Shown here piece after piece: positions 34,590 through 43,344 of a stretch of DNA of 64,000 bases (its first letter is position 1; each line of letters opens with the position of its first letter). The notes below the pieces were generated by a model that saw only the letters and a program-made list of their open reading frames with translations, was not told the DNA's origin and searched no databases. The position numbers were made by a program, and so were the translations under genes. Source of the stretch: AP-15 sp963812675 (GTDB lineage Bacteria; Pseudomonadota; Alphaproteobacteria; ATCC43930; CGMCC-115725); contig CAWEWR010000031.1 of NCBI GenBank assembly GCA_963812675.1, positions 57,763-121,762 on the forward strand. The letters run 5' to 3'.

Positions 34590-35333
34590 TCACGCCTCGA
34601 GCTGATACTCGACCTTCGAGCCGTCACGCTCGAACTCGCCGTGCACCCAAACGTTTGTCTTGTCGTACCAAACGGTGCCGGCGAAATAGGGCGTGATCAA
34701 TGTATAGCGCGTGGCGGCAACCGGGCGTCCGGCGATCACGATCTGCTCGTCCGCGAACTTGCGCGCGCTGACGCCGATGATGCCACCCCGTTGCGCGTCG
34801 ACCACCGTCGCCTGCTCCAGCATCGCTGGGGTCCACAGGCTGTTTGACGTCAAGGTGGCGGCGGACGCGATAACGGGACCGGCCTTGCTCATCACGCGAA
34901 ATCCCTGCGGCGTCGCCGCGCCCTCGACGTGGAGGGTCTCGCCGTGCTCGACCGTTTCGCTGTTCAGTGACATCAGCCGCCCCGCGCGCCAGGTCTCTGT
35001 GGAGCGGTGACGGAATGCAAAGACGGAAAGGAAGGCTACCTTCACCGAGAGATCGATGTCGGTGTCGACCCTCGTCTCGCCGGTTGCCGGCGAATATAAG
35101 ACCGTGTGGGCGCCGATCTTAAAACCCTTGTACTGGACGGAGAAGCGTCGACTGCCGCCTGCAGCCGGCAAGGCGATCGCCGTTGCGGCATTAGCGACTC
35201 CGGGAAAAGCGCAACTGACGGCCCCGGCAAATCCGCCCATCAGGAGCGCGCGTCGCGGAAGAGATGAAGTCTTTTTGGCAGGGCGAAATTGAAACACGGT
35301 ATGGCCTCGACTTTCGATCCTACTTTGCAACAC
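34590..35333 (-). CDS. Exported DUF6134-like protein
   Basis: This 247-residue protein has an export signal (LPRRALLMGGFAGAVSCAF, then VANA) that resembles a TAT or Sec leader. The mature part is rich in beta strands: FSVQYKGFKIGAHTVLYSP, TDIDLSVKVAFLSVFAF, RHRSTETWRAGRL and a final TNVWVHGEFERDGSKVEYQL. This pattern matches DUF6134 proteins of alphaproteobacteria, which are uncharacterised. It lies 35 bases upstream of the TAXI gene and is probably co-transcribed. A TATAAT hexamer on the minus strand at 35433-35438 may be its -10 element. Confidence 0.72.
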   Translation of the reverse strand: MLQSRIESRGHTVFQFRPAKKTSSLPRRALLMGGFAGAVSCAFPGVANAATAIALPAAGGSRRFSVQYKGFKIGAHTVLYSPATGETRVDTDIDLSVKVAFLSVFAFRHRSTETWRAGRLMSLNSETVEHGETLHVEGAATPQGFRVMSKAGPVIASAATLTSNSLWTPAMLEQATVVDAQRGGIIGVSARKFADEQIVIAGRPVAATRYTLITPYFAGTVWYDKTNVWVHGEFERDGSKVEYQLEA

Positions 35334-35937
35334 TTAGGAGCGATCGACCGCTTTTGAGCGAGTTCCCGCGCTGCGTGCGTGCGCTGCCTGTGGCAAAAAT
35401 TCGACTGCTGGCGATTGCCCTCGAGGAGAGCGATTATACTAAAACAGGAGGTTGGCCGAAATCTATAAAGCTCTCGAGGCGCGCTGCTGATCGAGGCACC
35501 CGCGGAGGCGTCTCTGCATATGCGACGGCCAATTTTCGCCGGCACGTTTCGGTTCTGACGCAGTAGCGATGCGAATTGACGGAGAGAGCGAGGTGTCCAC
35601 TGCGGATCGTGATCTTAAATCTGCCTTCTTGCCATTGCATACTCCCCCACCTCAGATCGCCGGATCGGCGAAGGCGAGAGCCGCCTGTCAGTTCTCTTCA
35701 ACCGACTGGGGAATTTTTGCTGCAGATTTGCTGCAGATGCAGCGAGAGATGCGATGGAAAATCGTTGGTTGTCATTTCGGCGGCAAAGTTCCGAGTGGAA
35801 AAGCCTGGGACGCATCACGCGGTTTTTGCCGAAAATGCATAGCCGCGCCTCGGGTTGACCTGACAATGATCTGACGCGACACTCCGGATCGGGGACCGGA
35901 CCGGCTCGGAGCCCTTTGGTCCAATGGGAGACTGGCC
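35334..35937. other. Non-coding gap before the pqi operon
   Basis: No gene is supported in these 604 bases. Short open frames here (for example 35569-35874) lack ribosome-binding sites and family likeness. The region must hold the promoters of the DUF6134/TAXI pair and of the pqi operon. The final 40 bases contain GATCGGGGACCGGACCGG-like direct repeats just before the first pqi gene. Confidence 0.5.
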
Positions 35938-37632
35938 ATGACTAACCTTGCCGAGCAGCGGACGCTTCCGCAGGCCGCGCCGCGCCGCTCACGCCGGATT
36001 TCGATCATCTGGATCGTCCCGCTCGTCGCCGTCGCGATCGGGGGCTGGCTCGCCTGGGACACGCTGTCGAAGGAAGGGCCGACGATAAAGATCGCGTTCG
36101 ACGGCGGGGAAGGGCTGCAGGCCGGCCAGTCGCAGCTCAAATACAAGGACATCGTGTTCGGCACGGTTAAGAGCCTGGTGCTCGCGCCCGACCAGACGCA
36201 CGTTATCGTCACGATCGCCACCACCCGCCAGGCCAAGCCGCTGCTGATCGAGGGCACCATCTTTTGGGTCGTCAAGCCCCGGTTGTTCGCCGGCAACATC
36301 TCCGGTATCGAAACATTGCTCTCCGGTTCGTATGTCGGCATGTTGCCGGCGCCGACGGCCGGCGAGAGCAAGACGGAGTTCGTCGGACGCGAAGATCCCC
36401 CGGTCCTCGGAACACACGTCCCGGGCCGCACTTTTCTGCTGAAGTCCAAGCGGATCGGCGCGGTCTCGGTCGGCTCGCCAATCTTCTATCGCGACCTCAA
36501 TGTCGGCGAGGTGCTCGGGTGGGACATCGCCGACATGGCGGAATACGTGACGATCCACGCCTTTGTCCGGGCGCCCTATGACAGTTATGTGCACGACCAG
36601 ACGCGGTTCTGGAATGCCTCGGGGGTCTCGGTAAAGCTCGGCGGAACCGGGGTCGAGGTGCAGATGGAGTCGTTGAAGGCGCTGCTGCTCGGCGGTGTCG
36701 CTTTCGAGACGCGAGTGGCGGATATCCATACGGCGGAGACACCCGAAAACCACGTCTTTCCTCTCTTCGCCGACCGGGAGACTGCGAATGCCGCCTCCTA
36801 TACTCGGAAGATCCCGGCCATCTCTTATTTCTCGGGCTCGGTCAGCGGGCTGGCACCGGGGGCTGCGGTCACGGTGCACGGGCTGAAGGTCGGGGAGGTG
36901 ACCGATGTTCGCCTCACCTATGATGCCGCCAAAGACGCGGTCTTGGCGCCTGTTCGGTACGAGATCGAGCCGGAACGCGTCATCGGTGTCGGGCAGCGCG
37001 CATTCAAGACGGACGCGGAGGGAGTGGCCGCCCTCCTCAAGCAAGGACTGCGGGCGAGCCTGCAGAGCGCCAACCTGATCACCGGGCAGCAGAATGTGGC
37101 CCTCGACTTCCTCACCGATGCGCCCGAGACGGAGGTTTCGATGGACGGGCCGGATTATGTGGTACCGGCGACGGAAGGCGGCGGGTTCGCCGGCCTCACT
37201 GCGTCGGCGACCGAGCTGCTCAACAAGGTCAACACGATGCCGTTCGACCAGATCGGCAAGAACCTCGACGGCATCCTCAAATCGGTCAACGACCTCGCCC
37301 AAGGCCCGCAAATGAAGAAGGCGCTAACCGAGCTCTCTGGAATGATCGCGTCGGCGCAGAACATGGTGCAAAACCTCAACAACGGCCTCAGCCCGGCGGC
37401 GAAGCAGCTGCCTGAAGTGACCGCCGGGCTACAGAAGACATTGGCGAACGCCAACAAGCTGGTGCTGTCGCTGGACAGCGGTTATGGCGACAACACCAAG
37501 TTCAACCGGGATATGGATCGGCTGCTGGCGCAGGCCAATGATGCGCTTCGCTCGATCCGAGCGTTGAGCGATCTGTTGGCGCGCCATCCCGAGGCATTGA
37601 TCAAGGGCCGCCCCGAAGGGCCGCTGGAGTGA
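35938..37632 (+). CDS. pqiB: PqiB-type MCE protein (intermembrane lipid transport)
   Basis: This 564-residue protein has one N-terminal transmembrane helix (ISIIWIVPLVAVAIGGWLAW) and then three MCE domains, starting near residues 45, 160 and 290 (each with GLQAGQSQLKYKDIVFGTV-like or GLAPGAAVTVHGLKVGEVT-like blocks), followed by a long helical tail. In E. coli, PqiB forms stacked hexameric rings and a tube spanning the periplasm. Here it is the first gene of the operon, whereas E. coli has pqiA first. Its stop overlaps pqiC as GTGA. Confidence 0.92.
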   Translation: MTNLAEQRTLPQAAPRRSRRISIIWIVPLVAVAIGGWLAWDTLSKEGPTIKIAFDGGEGLQAGQSQLKYKDIVFGTVKSLVLAPDQTHVIVTIATTRQAKPLLIEGTIFWVVKPRLFAGNISGIETLLSGSYVGMLPAPTAGESKTEFVGREDPPVLGTHVPGRTFLLKSKRIGAVSVGSPIFYRDLNVGEVLGWDIADMAEYVTIHAFVRAPYDSYVHDQTRFWNASGVSVKLGGTGVEVQMESLKALLLGGVAFETRVADIHTAETPENHVFPLFADRETANAASYTRKIPAISYFSGSVSGLAPGAAVTVHGLKVGEVTDVRLTYDAAKDAVLAPVRYEIEPERVIGVGQRAFKTDAEGVAALLKQGLRASLQSANLITGQQNVALDFLTDAPETEVSMDGPDYVVPATEGGGFAGLTASATELLNKVNTMPFDQIGKNLDGILKSVNDLAQGPQMKKALTELSGMIASAQNMVQNLNNGLSPAAKQLPEVTAGLQKTLANANKLVLSLDSGYGDNTKFNRDMDRLLAQANDALRSIRALSDLLARHPEALIKGRPEGPLE

Positions 37633-38195
37633 GCGCCGCGAGGCTTGCCGCGTTGGTGCTGGCGGCAGTGCTCGCAGCGTGCTCGTCCCCGAGCCCGGTG
37701 CTCTACACGATCGCGCCGGTTCAGGGTCCGGTCCAGTCCGGGGGGCCCAAAGTGATCGCGTTGCAGCAGATCGCCACTGCGCACTATCTGGAGCGCTCGC
37801 AGATCGTTCGCTCGTCGGAGAACTACCGGCTCGACGTGATGTCGAACGACTGGTGGGGCGAGCCGCTGTCGGCGATGCTCAGCCGAGTGCTGACCGAGGA
37901 ATTGGGCCAGCGCCTGCCGCAGAGCACCGTGATCGGCGAGACCGGCGCCGTGTCAGCCTCACCGGACGCCACCATTGAGCTCAACGTGCAGCGGCTCGAT
38001 GAGGACGCGTCGGGCAACGTTGTCCTGCAAGCTCAAGCCAGCGTCAGCTTCAAGGGGCGAACCGGACCGGTGCTGCGCGGTTTCCGTTTTGTCGTGACGC
38101 CTCCGGCAGCGGGCGTCCAGGGCGAGGTCACAGCGATCAGCACGGCGCTCGGCCAGCTCGCCGACGGCCTCGCATCGATGCTGGTGGGTCGGTGA
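37629..38195 (+). CDS. pqiC: PqiC-type outer-membrane lipoprotein
   Basis: This 188-residue protein has a lipoprotein signal (AALVLAAVLAAC) and the ABC-transport auxiliary / PqiC fold (SPVLYTIAPV, then VIALQQIATAHYLERSQIV and NDWWGEPLSAMLSRVLTEEL). It docks the PqiB tube to the outer membrane in the E. coli system. The GTG start overlaps the pqiB stop and its own stop overlaps pqiA, so the three are tightly coupled. Confidence 0.9.
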   Translation: MSAARLAALVLAAVLAACSSPSPVLYTIAPVQGPVQSGGPKVIALQQIATAHYLERSQIVRSSENYRLDVMSNDWWGEPLSAMLSRVLTEELGQRLPQSTVIGETGAVSASPDATIELNVQRLDEDASGNVVLQAQASVSFKGRTGPVLRGFRFVVTPPAAGVQGEVTAISTALGQLADGLASMLVGR

Positions 38196-39490
38196 AGCGG
38201 TCCTCTGCTAACCCGCCCGCGACTGAGCCGCAGCTGCGGGAGTGCCCGGGCTGTGGGCTGTTCCAGACCGTCCCCGCCTTGGCACCGGGCGTGACGGCTC
38301 AGTGCGTGCGATGCCCGACGGTTTTGCGGCGCACCAGCGGCCACAGCTTCGACCACATCATCGCGCTCACCCTCACAGCTTTTGTCTTGCTGGTCGTCAT
38401 GTGCTCGACGAATTTGATGAGCGTCGAAACCTCGGGCATCAGGCGCCAAGCGGATCTGTTCTCGGGACCCGCGGAGCTGGTTCGGCAGAACATGGGCGAG
38501 CTCGCGGTGGTGATCGTGTTCGTGACCGTCCTGGCGCCGCTCATCAGGCTTGTCGGCATGCTTTATGTGCTGATCCGATTGCATGAAGCAGTGCCGCCTC
38601 GTCATCTGCGGACCGTCTTCGCCTGGGCCGAGCGCCTGCGCCCGTGGTCGATGCTCGAGGTCTTCGTGTTCGGCGTGTTCGTCGCCTATGTGAAGCTCGG
38701 CGATCTGGTGACGATCGGGCTCGCGGCCGGCGTCTATGCGCTGCTGGCCCTGACTTTCGTCCTCATCTGGATGGACTCCGCGCTCGACCGCGAGGCGGTG
38801 TGGGAAAGGCTCTACCGGACTAGCCTTCGCGGCGGCTCGCCCGGATTGCCGGGCGCGATCGGCTGCGAGACCTGTGGCCTGGTCAGCGTGCCCCGGCCGG
38901 GTGAGGATGACCCGCATTGCCCGCGCTGCGATAGTGCACTGCACGAACGCAAGCCGAACAGCGTGGCGCGGACCTGGGCCTTGGTCATCGCCGCCGCGGT
39001 TCTCTACATCCCGGCGAACTATTACCCGGTCTTGTCGGTGGTGCAGCTCGGCGCCGGGCAGCCCAGCACAATCCTCGGCGGCGTCGAAGAGCTGTTGAAG
39101 GCGCGCCAGTATCCGCTTGCCGCGCTGGTGTTCTTCGCCAGCATCGCGGTGCCGATGTTGAAACTCTTCGGCCTCTCGATCATGCTGATCACGATCCAGA
39201 CCGGCCGATCCGGATGGTTGCGCGACCGCACCCGACTCTATCACATCGTGCGCTTTGTCGGCCGCTGGTCGATGATCGACATCTTTATGGAGTTTTTGCT
39301 CGGCGCGCTGGTCGCATTCGGCTCGGTGATCACGATCGAGCCCGGCGCTGGCGCCCTCGCATTTTGCGCCGTCGTGATCCTGACGATGTTCGCGGCCGAA
39401 ACCTTCGACCCGCGCCTGATGTGGGACGCCGCCGCCGAGCGCGAGCCCGCCGCGATGCAAGCCGGTCCGAAGCCGGCTGCGATCGAATGA
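38192..39490 (+). CDS. pqiA: PqiA-family inner-membrane protein
   Basis: This 432-residue protein has two PqiA domains, each of about four transmembrane segments, each preceded by a zinc-ribbon-like module: CPGCG with CVRCP (Cys18, 21, 38, 41) and CETCG with CPRCD. PqiA sits in the inner membrane and is thought to load or extract lipid for PqiB. The GTG start overlaps pqiC. The gene order pqiB-pqiC-pqiA differs from E. coli, but the gene set is complete. Confidence 0.92.
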   Translation: MKRSSANPPATEPQLRECPGCGLFQTVPALAPGVTAQCVRCPTVLRRTSGHSFDHIIALTLTAFVLLVVMCSTNLMSVETSGIRRQADLFSGPAELVRQNMGELAVVIVFVTVLAPLIRLVGMLYVLIRLHEAVPPRHLRTVFAWAERLRPWSMLEVFVFGVFVAYVKLGDLVTIGLAAGVYALLALTFVLIWMDSALDREAVWERLYRTSLRGGSPGLPGAIGCETCGLVSVPRPGEDDPHCPRCDSALHERKPNSVARTWALVIAAAVLYIPANYYPVLSVVQLGAGQPSTILGGVEELLKARQYPLAALVFFASIAVPMLKLFGLSIMLITIQTGRSGWLRDRTRLYHIVRFVGRWSMIDIFMEFLLGALVAFGSVITIEPGAGALAFCAVVILTMFAAETFDPRLMWDAAAEREPAAMQAGPKPAAIE

Positions 39491-39720
39491 GGGAGCGCAA
39501 ACCGGGCTGACGTGATGCTCACCGCGTCACGCCAGCCAAGCCGAGCCGCTTCTCCTCGCTGTCGATTGCCGGTCTGTTCGTGACAAATACTCGGTTAACT
39601 CCCGAAAACGTGTGAGCTGCTTCACATCACCGGTATTTATTTCCGAGGAGCGCCCCGCTTGACGCTCGGGTGAGCGCGGCGACAGAATTCCGGCGCAAAT
39701 CGAGAGGGGAGGAGGGCGCG

Positions 39721-40635
39721 ATGGCGGATGTACGGGTGATAGCCACGGGGTTGCGATTTCCCGAGGGGCCGGTGGCGATGGCCGACGGCTCGGTGATCCT
39801 GGGCGAGATCGCCGGGGGCGCGGTCACCCGCATCGGCTCGGACGGCAGCAAGACCGCGATCGGGTCCGCGGGTGGCGGGCCGAACGGGCTCGCCCGCGGC
39901 CCGGACGGCGCGCTCCATCTATGCAACAATGGCGGCAATGAATATGCCCAGGGCGGGTTTCTATCGACCGGGCCGTCCAAGGATTATCAGTGCGGCTATA
40001 TTCAACGGATCGATCCACGCACCGGCGAGACGCGCATCCTCTACAGCCAATGCGGCGGGCACAAATTGTCGGCGCCGAACGACATCGTATTCGACCGGCA
40101 GGGCGGCTTTTACTTCACCGATCTCGGCAAGCGGCGGGCGCGCGACCGCGATCATGGCGGGCTGTATTACGCATTGCCGGACGGGTCGAAAATCGTCGAG
40201 CTCGTTCATCCGATGCTGAGCCCGAACGGGGTCGGTCTGTCGCCGGACGAAAAGACCGTCTATGTCGCGGATACCGAGAGCTCGCGTCTGTTCGCGTTCG
40301 ACATCGTCGAGCCGGGGGTTTTGCGCAAGGAACCCTTCCCGGCGCCCTACACCGGCCGCCTCGTCTGCGGACTGCCGGGGTTTCAGCGCTTCGATAGCCT
40401 CGCCGTCGAGGCCTCCGGCAACATAGCCGTCGCGACATTGATCACCGGCCACATCACGGTCATCGCACCCAACGGCAATGTCGTTCGCCAGGTCAAAATG
40501 CCCGACGTCTACCCGACCAATATCTGCTTTGGAGGGCGGGATATGAAGACCGCCTACATTACCTTGTCCGGTTCCGGCCAGCTCGCCGCGATCGATTGGC
40601 CCGAGCCCGGCCTGCGCCTTAATTTCCAAGAGTGA
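39721..40635 (+). CDS. SMP-30/gluconolactonase family protein
   Basis: This 304-residue six-bladed propeller is predicted to hydrolyse lactones with a bound divalent metal. Visible motifs are GLRFPEGPVAM (Glu ligand), the PNGLARGPDGALHLCNNGG segment, LSAPNDIVFDRQGGFYFTD (Asn ligand) and LSPNGVGLSPDEKTVYVADT. No signal peptide is present, so it is cytoplasmic. GGGAGGAGGG lies just before ATG 39721. Its lactone is unknown; the alcohol dehydrogenase 140 bases downstream could be in the same pathway, but a repeat element separates them. Confidence 0.88.
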   Translation: MADVRVIATGLRFPEGPVAMADGSVILGEIAGGAVTRIGSDGSKTAIGSAGGGPNGLARGPDGALHLCNNGGNEYAQGGFLSTGPSKDYQCGYIQRIDPRTGETRILYSQCGGHKLSAPNDIVFDRQGGFYFTDLGKRRARDRDHGGLYYALPDGSKIVELVHPMLSPNGVGLSPDEKTVYVADTESSRLFAFDIVEPGVLRKEPFPAPYTGRLVCGLPGFQRFDSLAVEASGNIAVATLITGHITVIAPNGNVVRQVKMPDVYPTNICFGGRDMKTAYITLSGSGQLAAIDWPEPGLRLNFQE

Positions 40636-40665
40636 CCCGCGTCCCGCACGGCCTCGCAAACCTTC

Positions 40666-40746
40666 CGTCGCCCCCGCGAAAGCGGGGGCCAGGGGCCACC
40701 GCCGCGACCTTGCCGGCTCTGGATTCCCGCCTTCGCGGGAACGACG
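40666..40746. repeat. 81-base palindromic repeat (CCCCCGCGAA type), copy 2
   Basis: It begins CGTCGCCCCCGCGAAAGCGG and ends CCCGCCTTCGCGGGAACGACG, matching the element at 17849-17928 in both arms with a diverged middle. It fills most of the gap between the SMP-30 and alcohol dehydrogenase genes and may act as a weak terminator. Confidence 0.8.
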
Positions 40747-40774
40747 AGATTGGTGATCCTTCCAGGAGATTTGA

Positions 40775-41863
40775 ATGAAAGCCGCTGTCCTACACGCCGC
40801 GAACCAGCCATTGACGATAGAAGATGTCGCGCTCACCAAGCCTGGGCCGCGCGAGGTGTTGCTGCGCACCGCCTTTGCCGGGCTGTGTCACAGCGATCTG
40901 CACTTCATCGAGGGTCTCTACCCGCATCCGACGCCCTGCGTGCTGGGACACGAATCCGCGGGCATTGTCGAGGCGGTAGGCGACGGGGTCACCTATGTCA
41001 AGCCGGGTGACCACGTCATCACGTGTCTTTCGGTGTTCTGCGGCACTTGCCCGCAATGCGTCACCGGCCACCCCAATCTGTGCGAAAACACCTACGTCAA
41101 ATTGCCGCCGGGCGTGTCGCGGCGGCTCTCGTGGAAGGGCGGCGAGCTGATGAACCAGTTCCTCAACCTGTCGTCCTTTGCCGAGCAGATGCTCGTGCAC
41201 GAGAACGCGATCGTGAAGATCGATCCCGACGTCCCCCTCGACCGCGCCGCACTCGTCGGCTGCGGCGTGATGACCGGGGTCGGCGCGGTGTTCAACGCCG
41301 CCAAGGTCGAGCCGGGCGCCACGGTCGCGGTGATCGGCTGCGGCGGGGTCGGATTATCGGCGGTCAACGGCGCTGCGCTCGCCGGCGCCGAGCGCATCAT
41401 CGCGATCGACACCGTCGCCTCGAAGCTCGAAGTCGCGCGCGAGCTCGGCGCTACCGACACGTTGAACGCAAGCAACGCCGACCCGGTGAAGGCTGTCAGA
41501 GACATGACCGGCGGCGGCGTGCATTACTCCTTCGAGGCCCTCGGCACCAAGACCACCGCCGAGCAAGCCTTTGGCATGCTGCGGCCCGGCGGCACCGCGA
41601 CGATCATCGGCATGGTGCCGTTGGGCGTGAAGATTGAACTCCACGGCTACGATTTCCTGCGCGACCGCAAGCTCCAGGGCACCTCGATGGGCGGCAACCG
41701 CTTCCGAGTGGACATGCCGCGCCTCTTGTCACTATGGCGGCAGGGCCGGCTCAAGCTCGACCACCTCATCTCCGGCCGGATCAAGCTCGAGCAGATCAAT
41801 GACGGCTTTGCCGCGCTCAAATCCGGCGCGCCGGTCCGCCAATTGATCGACTTCGCGGCCTAA
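40775..41863 (+). CDS. Zinc-dependent medium-chain alcohol dehydrogenase
   Basis: This 362-residue NAD(P)-dependent dehydrogenase has catalytic zinc ligands in GLCHSDLHFIEG and GHESAG, a structural zinc site CGTCPQCVTGHPNLC, and the Rossmann GCGGVGLSA. The GCGVMTGVGAVFN block is typical of class III-like and related MDR enzymes. AGGAG sits seven bases before the ATG. Its 3' end overlaps the convergent MFS gene by 47 bases. Substrate unknown. Confidence 0.92.
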   Translation: MKAAVLHAANQPLTIEDVALTKPGPREVLLRTAFAGLCHSDLHFIEGLYPHPTPCVLGHESAGIVEAVGDGVTYVKPGDHVITCLSVFCGTCPQCVTGHPNLCENTYVKLPPGVSRRLSWKGGELMNQFLNLSSFAEQMLVHENAIVKIDPDVPLDRAALVGCGVMTGVGAVFNAAKVEPGATVAVIGCGGVGLSAVNGAALAGAERIIAIDTVASKLEVARELGATDTLNASNADPVKAVRDMTGGGVHYSFEALGTKTTAEQAFGMLRPGGTATIIGMVPLGVKIELHGYDFLRDRKLQGTSMGGNRFRVDMPRLLSLWRQGRLKLDHLISGRIKLEQINDGFAALKSGAPVRQLIDFAA

Positions 41864-43151
41864 AAACGGGCGGACGGCGCAGTGCCCAGAAGGCGATGCA
41901 GCCGCAAAGATAGGCGGCAATCGACAGCATAAAGGCCACTCGATAGCTGCCGGAAACGTCGAAGATCCAGCCGGCCGCCCACGACCCTGCGGCGGAGCCG
42001 ATGCCGCTGCCGATCGTGATCACCCCGAGGATTGTTCCGAGGCGGGATCCGGGGAAGAGGTCGGCGGTCTTCGCGGTGATCGCCGGTCCCCTGGCGCCCC
42101 AGGTCAGGCCGAAAAAGCAGGCGTGCAGCCATAACAGCCAGTGTTGGTCGGGGCTCGTGATCAGCAACGCGCAGACGACCCCGATGATCGAGATGCCATA
42201 GGCGAGGATTGCCGACCATTCGCGCCCGATATAGTCGGATAGGGTGCCCGTAACGATCGTTCCGCCGATCGCGAGAAAGCTGCCGATGCCGAGCACGCCC
42301 GCCGCATAGAGCTTGTCGAACCCGATATCTACGGCAAAGGCGAGCTGGTGCAGCGAGACCAGAAAGCTGCCGAGACCGGTGAACAGATACACCGCGAAGA
42401 GCAGCCAGAAATGCGGCGTGCGGATGGCGGCGCTCAGGGTCCAGCTGGCGGCCGGCAGGGGCGCCTCGGGCGAGGCCGGGGTCATCGCAGTGGGTGCGCT
42501 CGCGATCGGGTAGCGGGCGGCACGGCGAAATACTGCGGCGAGCAGCGGGACGGCAGCGGCGATAAAGGCCGCCTGCGCCCAAAAAGTCTCTCGCCACCCG
42601 ATCGTCGAGATCAGAAATTGTACGAGCGGCGCCGAGGCCGCTCGCCCGAAGCCGTTGGCCGACTGGACGATTGAGATCGCCATCCCGCGGCGCCGCACGA
42701 ACTGGCGCGACAGCAACGGCACGAAGACCACGAGACCCAGACAGTTGGCCCCGATTGTCATCACGATCCCGTAGAACAGGACATCTTGCCACAGCGCGGA
42801 GATCAGCGCGCTGCCGACAAGGCCGGAAAACAGCAGGACGCCGCCGAGCACCAGCAGGCGGCGCGGCCCGAGCCGGTCGACCAGCGCGCCAACCAATGGC
42901 GAGCTCCCGCCGGCTACGAGTTGCGAGACCGAGTAGGCGATCGAGGTCTCGGCGCGGCTCCATCGGAACTCCTCGATGAAGGCCAGCAGGAACACCGCGT
43001 AGGAATGCATGATGCCGGCGCTGACGGTGAACGCGGCGAACGCCCCGCCGAGCATCAGCCAGGCTCCCCGCGACCCCGGCTGCGCCACCTGCCGAGGAGC
43101 CGATCGCATCCACTGCAAGCCGAGCATCCCTGGCTTTGGTGTCTTCCTCAT
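41817..43151 (-). CDS. MFS transporter, oxalate/formate-monocarboxylate type
   Basis: This 444-residue carrier has twelve transmembrane segments in two halves with a central charged loop (residues about 205-225). Motif A-like sequence is GALVDRLGPRRLLVLGG, and the second half has GTLSDYIGREWSAIL. The ITAKTADLFPGSRLGTILG block is typical of the OxlT/MCT-like branch, which moves organic acids. The start may be this one or Met 9 or 15, all before the first helix. It converges with and overlaps the alcohol dehydrogenase. Confidence 0.87.
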   Translation of the reverse strand: MRKTPKPGMLGLQWMRSAPRQVAQPGSRGAWLMLGGAFAAFTVSAGIMHSYAVFLLAFIEEFRWSRAETSIAYSVSQLVAGGSSPLVGALVDRLGPRRLLVLGGVLLFSGLVGSALISALWQDVLFYGIVMTIGANCLGLVVFVPLLSRQFVRRRGMAISIVQSANGFGRAASAPLVQFLISTIGWRETFWAQAAFIAAAVPLLAAVFRRAARYPIASAPTAMTPASPEAPLPAASWTLSAAIRTPHFWLLFAVYLFTGLGSFLVSLHQLAFAVDIGFDKLYAAGVLGIGSFLAIGGTIVTGTLSDYIGREWSAILAYGISIIGVVCALLITSPDQHWLLWLHACFFGLTWGARGPAITAKTADLFPGSRLGTILGVITIGSGIGSAAGSWAAGWIFDVSGSYRVAFMLSIAAYLCGCIAFWALRRPPVFRPRSRSIGGPARRI

Positions 43152-43217
43152 CGCTCTGTGCTTCCACCGACTTTGGTTGTGCTTCGGCTAAGTTTGAGCC
43201 GCGATCTTGCCTTCCGA

Positions 43218-43326
43218 GCCATCGAATTCACGATGATCAGCCGCGCGAGCGCGCGGCCGCGGAGATCCCGATCGATGCTTTGCAAACTCATCAGCAATGC
43301 TTATCATCGATAAAGGACAGTTGTTG
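43218..43326. promoter_or_regulatory. Upstream region A of the efflux locus, with TTATC-ATC-GATAA operator-like palindrome
   Basis: This region before the first emrB-like gene begins GCCATCGAATTCA and ends with GGACAGTTGTTG. Both features recur in region B before marR (44874-44971). The palindrome at 43301-43313 has perfect five-base arms. A MarR-family repressor encoded 1.7 kb downstream is the obvious candidate binder. Confidence 0.55.
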
Positions 43327-43344
43327 CGTTGACGGTGACGGCAG

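Noticed and set aside
38033..39460. 475-codon minus-strand open frame
   Set aside because: Antisense shadow of pqiA, whose zinc-ribbon and membrane motifs are unmistakable.
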